DNA of 64,000 bases from Phycisphaeraceae bacterium (lineage in GTDB: Bacteria > Planctomycetota > Phycisphaerae > Phycisphaerales > UBA1924), in the NCBI GenBank assembly GCA_021297895.1, contig JAJTHN010000002.1, positions 62,001 through 126,000 on the forward strand, given 5' to 3'. A model generated the notes under the pieces. That model was not told the DNA's origin, did not search any database, and was given only the letters and a program-made list of their open reading frames with translations. Made by a program: the position numbers and the translations under genes. Below are positions 59,742 to 64,000 of this stretch, one piece after another; position 1 is the first letter of the stretch; each line of letters opens with the position of its first letter.

Positions 59742-61721
59742 TTACTTCAGCAACTCGCTCATCGGCGAGAGCTGCTCGACGAACGTCTTGTGCACGTTCG
59801 CGTAGTGCTTGCGGTAGATCGCGTCGATCTTGTCGGGGCTGAGGAACTTCTTGCTGAAGCCCGGGGCCGCGTGATCGATCGTCAGTTCGGATGTGCGGAT
59901 GATGTGCGCCAGGATCGTGCGCGGGTCCTCCGCGCCAACGGCGATGCGCACCGTCGTCGGCTGAATGCCCGCCGAGCGCAGCGCCTCGTCGCTCATCTCG
60001 CTGTGGCTGGTGATCGCCGGGCAGAGCACAACGGTGTTGGTCTGCCCGAGGCTGACCTGGTGGCCCATGACCGGGTCGAGCGCATCGAAGAACCGCTTGA
60101 ACGTCTCGCGATCGATCGGCGGGCGCTTGCCCGGCTTGCCCTCGAAGTCGATCGTGAACAGCGGCGCGGGCATGCCCAGGTGCAGACACTTCTCGCGGAT
60201 CGGGCCGTTGAAGTGACCGGTGACCGCGTTGCAGTTGGCGTTCATGTCCGGGTGCGCACCGAGCACCTCGGCCAGCGTCAGCGTGTTGGCCGCCTTGGTC
60301 AGCATGCGCATCTCGAGCGTGTGCAGGCCGTTGATCACCTCGTAGGCCTTGTCGGCATCGAGGAACGCGCCCTTGATGTAGTACACGTTCCAGAAGAGCG
60401 TCTCGTGCCCGTGCCACTCGCGGGCCGAGCCGTCGACATCCTTGCCGATGACCTTGTCGTGCTTGCCCATGAACATGCGCTCGTTGCGCCCGATGACGCA
60501 GCCCGCGGTGGTGCCGCCGGTGCCCGAGATGTCCTTGGTGTAGCTGTGAATCACAAAGTCCGGACGCTCCATCTCGTCCTTGCGGCGGAGCGGGCGGTGC
60601 AGGAACGGCGTGCCGACGGTGCTGTCGCACAGCACGGTCAGGCCGCGCTTGTGCGCCTCCTTGCACATGGCCGGAATGTCCAGCACGTATCCGTGCGGGT
60701 TGCACGGGCTCTCGAGGTACACGTAGATGTGCTTGCCCTCGGCGATGCGGTCCTTGTACTTCTTGCTCACCGCGTCGAGCGCCTTGACAAAGTCCGCGCC
60801 GCTATAGCCGTCGAAGAACTCCACCGCGACATCGAGATTGCTCGGCTTGGCGAACCAGTCGTGCAGCAGCTGGTACGTGCCGCCGTAGACGTTCCGCGAG
60901 GCCAGCACGATGTCGCGGTGGCCGACCAGGTGCGAGAGGATCGCGTCGATCGCGGCCATGCCCGAGTTGAAGTTCCACGCGAAGTAGTGCTGCGCCTCCG
61001 GCCCGGCCTCGATGTCCACGATGTGGTTGGCCAGCGCGACGTTCGTCGGATTGAGCAGACGCGAGTAGACCTCGAGCATCAGCTCCTTGCCCTGGAACGC
61101 GTCGTCCACCCACTCCGAGCACGCGTAGATGTACGTCGCCGTCCGCGTGATCACGGGCTTGGCGCTGAACAGCGCCGTGAGGTTGTCGAACACGGGGTAC
61201 GGCCCGCGCGCGAGCCTGCTGCTCTGCGTGTCGACGATCGACTGATACGTCCGGCGGAACGGATGCATCAGCGTGTCGAGCATCTTGGCCATCTGGAAGC
61301 ACAGGAACTTCTGGGCCGCGAAGCGCGCCGCCCGATCCCGCCGGGGCAGGCTCGCCAGTTCGCTCGTCAGCGCCTGCCAGAGGTGCTTGAGGTCGGCGTG
61401 CCCGGAGTAGATGTGCCCGGCGACGCCCGCCAGGTGCTTGCCAAAGTCGCTGGCGGGATCGATGCCGAAGTGCTCGAGCTGCTCGCCGACGAGGCCCTGA
61501 ATGTCACCGGCCTTGGTGCTCTTGCGCCGGGGGCTGATCTCGCGCGCCAGTTCGAAGTCCGTCAGCACGTGCGGCCGCGCGACCTTGCCGCGGCCCGAGG
61601 CCGGAGCGGCGGCAACCGCCGCGCCGTTGCTGGTCCCGTTCTTCGAGCCGTTCTTCGTACCGTGCTTGTTCGCGGGCTTGGCGGAGTTCTTCGAGGTGCT
61701 GCGAGCGGTGGATCGGGCCAT
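59742..61721 (-). CDS. Cys/Met-metabolism PLP-dependent enzyme, long form
   Basis: The 659-residue product contains a type I PLP fold of the cystathionine gamma-synthase/O-acetylhomoserine sulfhydrylase family. The cofactor lysine lies in HSYTKDISGTGGTTAGCVIG; VLCDSTVGTPFLHRP supplies the Asp facing the pyridine, and FAWNFNSGMAAIDAIL the phosphate loop. It should act in gamma- or beta-replacement or elimination on a sulfur amino acid in the cytoplasm. Over 200 extra N-terminal residues (Lys/Ser/Asn-rich start, then a helical part ISPRRKSTKAGDIQ...) make it much longer than the usual 400. The exact reaction cannot be read. AAGGA lies eight bases before the ATG. It converges with rho. Confidence 0.82.
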   Translation of the reverse strand: MARSTARSTSKNSAKPANKHGTKNGSKNGTSNGAAVAAAPASGRGKVARPHVLTDFELAREISPRRKSTKAGDIQGLVGEQLEHFGIDPASDFGKHLAGVAGHIYSGHADLKHLWQALTSELASLPRRDRAARFAAQKFLCFQMAKMLDTLMHPFRRTYQSIVDTQSSRLARGPYPVFDNLTALFSAKPVITRTATYIYACSEWVDDAFQGKELMLEVYSRLLNPTNVALANHIVDIEAGPEAQHYFAWNFNSGMAAIDAILSHLVGHRDIVLASRNVYGGTYQLLHDWFAKPSNLDVAVEFFDGYSGADFVKALDAVSKKYKDRIAEGKHIYVYLESPCNPHGYVLDIPAMCKEAHKRGLTVLCDSTVGTPFLHRPLRRKDEMERPDFVIHSYTKDISGTGGTTAGCVIGRNERMFMGKHDKVIGKDVDGSAREWHGHETLFWNVYYIKGAFLDADKAYEVINGLHTLEMRMLTKAANTLTLAEVLGAHPDMNANCNAVTGHFNGPIREKCLHLGMPAPLFTIDFEGKPGKRPPIDRETFKRFFDALDPVMGHQVSLGQTNTVVLCPAITSHSEMSDEALRSAGIQPTTVRIAVGAEDPRTILAHIIRTSELTIDHAAPGFSKKFLSPDKIDAIYRKHYANVHKTFVEQLSPMSELLK

Positions 61722-61820
61722 GGGGCGTCCTTGTGGTACACGAAGGTCGGGGACCGGCCCTCACAGAGACCCGCACAGACAGACCCCAGGCCGGGAAGAG
61801 GAGTGTAGGTCGCGTGAGGC

Positions 61821-62612
61821 TCAATCCTCGTCTTGCCCGCCATCGGGTCCGCTCCCGGGCCCGCCGCCAAGCCCGCCGCCGAATCCCCCGGGCCCGTCCT
61901 GCCCGACGATCATCCCGCCGAGCCCGGGGCTCATCGGCCCTCGCTGGCGGACGACCATCACGTTGTCGCGCCCCGGCACGATGATGTCCGCGACCTCCAG
62001 CGCATCGGCGAAACTCGCCCGCGCCTGCTGCACATCCGCGCAGGTCGGCATGACCATCTGCCGACGCACGTGCTCGATCGTCGCCACCGCGTCGCCCGTG
62101 ATCAGCGTCGTGGCCTCGTCCTCGCTGATCATCACGCCGCAGAGCCCCGGCGTCACGCCCGGCAGCGGGTAGATCTCCACGCCATCGGCCAGATGGTGCG
62201 GCGCTTCCTCGCATCGCTTGAGGATCGCCACCTCGTGCTCGAGTTGGCGGACCAGTTCCTGATCGCCACCCTGGGACGCCCGCGTGAGCATCGCGACGAG
62301 TTGCCGCCCGAAGCCTTCGCGCTCATCGCGCGAGATGAACCACCGCGCGTTCTCGAACGCCGTCAGCGCCCGGTGCGTGTCGGGGTGGAAACTCGTGAGG
62401 AACACGTGCGTGACATCATCCGGCGTGATGCACGCCCGCTCGCCCAGCCGCGCCGCCAGCGCGCGCTCGGGCAGGCCCGGGTCGATGAGAATCGTGCGAT
62501 CCAGCGAGCGGATGAGCGTGGTGGTGCTGTGCCCCGTGCGGATGGGCGTGCGTTCGCCCCAGAGCGGATGGGCCGGGAGCGTGCCGATGGAAATCACGCG
62601 AACGTCGAGCAT
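61821..62612 (-). CDS. Metallo-beta-lactamase-fold protein with degenerate metal site
   Basis: The 263-residue product reads as an MBL-fold hydrolase: TILIDPGLPE early, VTHVFLTSFHPDTHRAL where the HxHxDH motif should be, LPGVTPGLCGVMISEDEA and LITGDAV later. The motif is SFHPDTH: the first His is Ser and the last His is displaced by one residue. The next metal ligand (His of TPGH) is Leu. Only the Asp of GDA is kept. I infer little or no classical dinuclear activity. The C-terminus is Gly/Pro-rich. TACACT lies five bases before the ATG, with no Shine-Dalgarno. Confidence 0.7.
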   Translation of the reverse strand: MLDVRVISIGTLPAHPLWGERTPIRTGHSTTTLIRSLDRTILIDPGLPERALAARLGERACITPDDVTHVFLTSFHPDTHRALTAFENARWFISRDEREGFGRQLVAMLTRASQGGDQELVRQLEHEVAILKRCEEAPHHLADGVEIYPLPGVTPGLCGVMISEDEATTLITGDAVATIEHVRRQMVMPTCADVQQARASFADALEVADIIVPGRDNVMVVRQRGPMSPGLGGMIVGQDGPGGFGGGLGGGPGSGPDGGQDED

Positions 62613-62617
62613 GATCG

Positions 62618-62623
62618 AGTGTA
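62618..62623 (-). promoter_or_regulatory. -10 box of MBL-fold gene, leaderless type
   Basis: TACACT on the minus strand, five bases from the ATG. Confidence 0.5.
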
Positions 62624-62705
62624 CGGGGCGGGGAGCGCCGAACGATGAGACTTAAACGATGCTCGCCGCGAGCGAAGGCGCATCCGTCGATGGCCGATGG
62701 CCCTC

Positions 62706-63338
62706 TTACCCCTCGTGCCCGCTGTCGCGCACCAGCGCCAGCCGCGCCAGCACCGGGTGCCCCTCGTGCTTCTTGCGCTTGAGCGCCTCGACCACGATCG
62801 GCGGCACCATCGATTCCAGCGGCCGCAGGTCGGAGCCCATGGCCGTGAGCTGCTTGATGAGCGAGCTGCTGGTGTACGCGAAACTCTGCCCCGCCACCAC
62901 GAAGGCCGTCTCGATCCCGGCGATCTCGCGATTGGTCACCGCCTGCTGCACCTCGTTCTGCAAGTCCGACAGGTTGCGGATGCCGCGGAGCAGCGCCGTC
63001 GCGCCGACCTTCCGCGCATAGTCGACGGTCAGGCCCGAGTATCCCTCGACGCGCACGGGCGCGCTCTTGGGGCTCTGCCGAACCATCTCCGCCACCAGCC
63101 GACGCAGCAGATCGACGCGCTCATCGAGCGAGAAGAGCATCTCCTTGTCCGGGTTCCGCCCGACCGCCACAACGATCTCATCGAACAGCGTCCGCCCGCG
63201 ACGGATCACGTCCAGATGCCCGTTGGTCACGGGATCGAACGAACCCGGGAAGATCGCGATGTGCGAACGCCCGTGGTGCACACGGGGCGTTCGAGAGGAC
63301 AAGGTGCGCGTGGTGTTCCGGGCGGGTTTGCGGGCCAT
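62706..63338 (-). CDS. coaD: Pantetheine-phosphate adenylyltransferase
   Basis: The 210-residue product catalyses the fourth step of coenzyme A synthesis, joining ATP and 4'-phosphopantetheine. The signature AIFPGSFDPVTNGHLDVI, with the T/HxGH nucleotidyl-transfer motif, is clear; ATALLRGIRNLSDLQNEVQQA and FAYTSSSLIKQLTAMG complete the family pattern. A basic head of about 28 residues (KPARNTTRTLSSRTPRVHHG) and a C-terminal extension rich in Lys/His make it longer than the usual 160. The start ATG is eight bases from TAAACT with no Shine-Dalgarno. It is divergent from the alcohol dehydrogenase gene. Confidence 0.92.
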   Translation of the reverse strand: MARKPARNTTRTLSSRTPRVHHGRSHIAIFPGSFDPVTNGHLDVIRRGRTLFDEIVVAVGRNPDKEMLFSLDERVDLLRRLVAEMVRQSPKSAPVRVEGYSGLTVDYARKVGATALLRGIRNLSDLQNEVQQAVTNREIAGIETAFVVAGQSFAYTSSSLIKQLTAMGSDLRPLESMVPPIVVEALKRKKHEGHPVLARLALVRDSGHEG

Positions 63339-63346
63339 GCGGCGCC

Positions 63347-63352
63347 AGTTTA
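63347..63352 (-). promoter_or_regulatory. -10 box of coaD, leaderless type
   Basis: TAAACT on the minus strand, eight bases from the ATG. Confidence 0.5.
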
Positions 63353-63377
63353 GCAGTCGCCGCGCCCGCGCGCACCG

Positions 63378-63383
63378 TACCCT
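63378..63383 (+). promoter_or_regulatory. -10 box of alcohol dehydrogenase gene, leaderless type
   Basis: TACCCT with six bases to the ATG; only 25 bases separate it from the opposite coaD box. Confidence 0.5.
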
Positions 63384-63389
63384 GCGGGC

Positions 63390-64000
63390 ATGAAGGCCCT
63401 GGTCATCTCCAAGCAAGGTCCGATCGTCCACGAAAACGTCGCCCTGGCCGACTGGCCCGAGCCACCCGCGCCGCCGACGGGACACGCGCGCGTCCGCACG
63501 CTCTGCTCCGCCCTGAACCACCTGGACCTCTGGGTCGGCAAGGGTGTGCCCGGCCTCAAGCTCTCGTACCCGCGCATCGGCGGGTCCGATGCCTGCGGCA
63601 TCATCGACGCCGTCGGCCCCGACACCGACGCGTCGTGGCTCGGCAAGCAGGTCATCCTTAACGCCGCCACCGCCAGGCCCGCCGCGCCACGCCCGGACGA
63701 CCCGCCCTCGCCCATCGCCGCGGATTACGAACTCCTCGGCGAGCACCACAACGGCGTTCACGCGCAGTTCTTCAACGCGCCCGTCGACAACCTCCAGCAC
63801 GTCCCGAACATCGACCCCGCGCACGCCGCGGCCTTCGGGCTGACGTTCCTCACCGCCTACTCCATGCTCGTGACCAAGGCCCAGGTCCGCCCGGGACACT
63901 TCGTGCTCATCACCGGCATCGGCGGCGGCGTCGCCACCGCCACGCTCAATCTCTGCGTCGCCCTCGGCGCTCGCCCAATTGTCACCTCCCGTCAGCAGTG
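63390..64000 (+). CDS. Zinc-type alcohol dehydrogenase/quinone oxidoreductase family, cut by window end
   Basis: About 203 N-terminal residues are visible and the frame runs off the window. The MDR pattern is clear: MKALVISKQGPIVHENVAL, then LCSALNHLDLWVGKGVPGLK, the loop PRIGGSDACGIIDAVGPDT, GEHHNGVHAQFF and the start of the Rossmann domain, VLITGIGGGVATATLNLC. The structural zinc cysteines are absent in the part seen; the usual catalytic Cys position reads LCSALN. A zinc-free quinone-oxidoreductase-like enzyme or a zinc-binding dehydrogenase is possible. Substrate unknown. The start is fixed by the close -10 box. Confidence 0.82.
   Translation, partial: MKALVISKQGPIVHENVALADWPEPPAPPTGHARVRTLCSALNHLDLWVGKGVPGLKLSYPRIGGSDACGIIDAVGPDTDASWLGKQVILNAATARPAAPRPDDPPSPIAADYELLGEHHNGVHAQFFNAPVDNLQHVPNIDPAHAAAFGLTFLTAYSMLVTKAQVRPGHFVLITGIGGGVATATLNLCVALGARPIVTSRQQ

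Overview
The window is about 68-70% G+C and reads as chromosome of a planctomycete, most likely of the Phycisphaerae. Four things suggest this. Five secreted proteins end in a doubled dockerin-like module with the pattern ADIANTDGD..(D)G.IDNGDF..FF..FF, which I know from Phycisphaerales ('GC-type dockerin'). Two proteins end in PEP-CTERM-like anchors. One protein has a prepilin leader with the secreted-protein layout common in planctomycetes. There is a squalene-hopene cyclase. I see no rRNA, no convincing tRNA, no insertion sequence, no CRISPR array and no phage. All assignments come from reading the sequence; no search was run.

Layout. 0-5 kb: a tandem pair of secreted ClpP/NfeD-fold proteins and a tRNA nucleotidyltransferase. 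5-14 kb: an exported-protein island with two subtilisin-like proteases, a PEP-CTERM-like protein and a dockerin-bearing protein. 14-18 kb: a Ycf46-like AAA+ ATPase, an ECF sigma/zinc anti-sigma pair, an AhpD-like protein and a thioredoxin. 18-30 kb: an ABC ATPase with a coupled membrane protein, an NAD-dependent epimerase-like protein, a C39-like protein with a C-terminal anchor, RNase R, a HAD phosphatase, a lone ATP synthase gamma subunit, an ABC permease, an M24 peptidase and a lone AccB. 30-37 kb: L-serine dehydratase and two large dockerin-bearing proteins. 37-42 kb: IspD, a DUF4286-like protein, a receiver protein, a DacB/PBP4 peptidase and a CpeT-like protein. 42-50 kb: two large tandem paralogues with pseudopilin-like C-termini, a STAND/ORC-like ATPase under a repeat-rich promoter, an unknown protein, a FecR-like protein and a lipoprotein. 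50-64 kb: a LuxR-type regulator, a family 9 glycosyltransferase, an HD-GYP protein, a lipoprotein, an FmdB-like protein, a pseudopilin, squalene-hopene cyclase, Rho, a Cys/Met-metabolism PLP enzyme, a degenerate metallo-beta-lactamase-fold protein, CoaD and a truncated alcohol dehydrogenase.

Most genes are single or in pairs, with frequent strand switches; few operons are visible. Genes fall into two start types. One has a clear Shine-Dalgarno sequence (most of the secreted-protein genes). The other has no Shine-Dalgarno but a TANNNT box ending 5-8 bases before the start codon, as expected for leaderless mRNAs. At least fifteen genes are of the second type.

The most unusual points are: a shared structured element directly after the stop codons of rho and of the convergent PLP-enzyme gene; a Rho with no N-terminal RNA-binding domain; a CpeT-like protein outside a phycobilisome setting; catalytically degenerate paralogues; and the TATAGCG[A/G]GTTT repeat cluster before the STAND ATPase gene.
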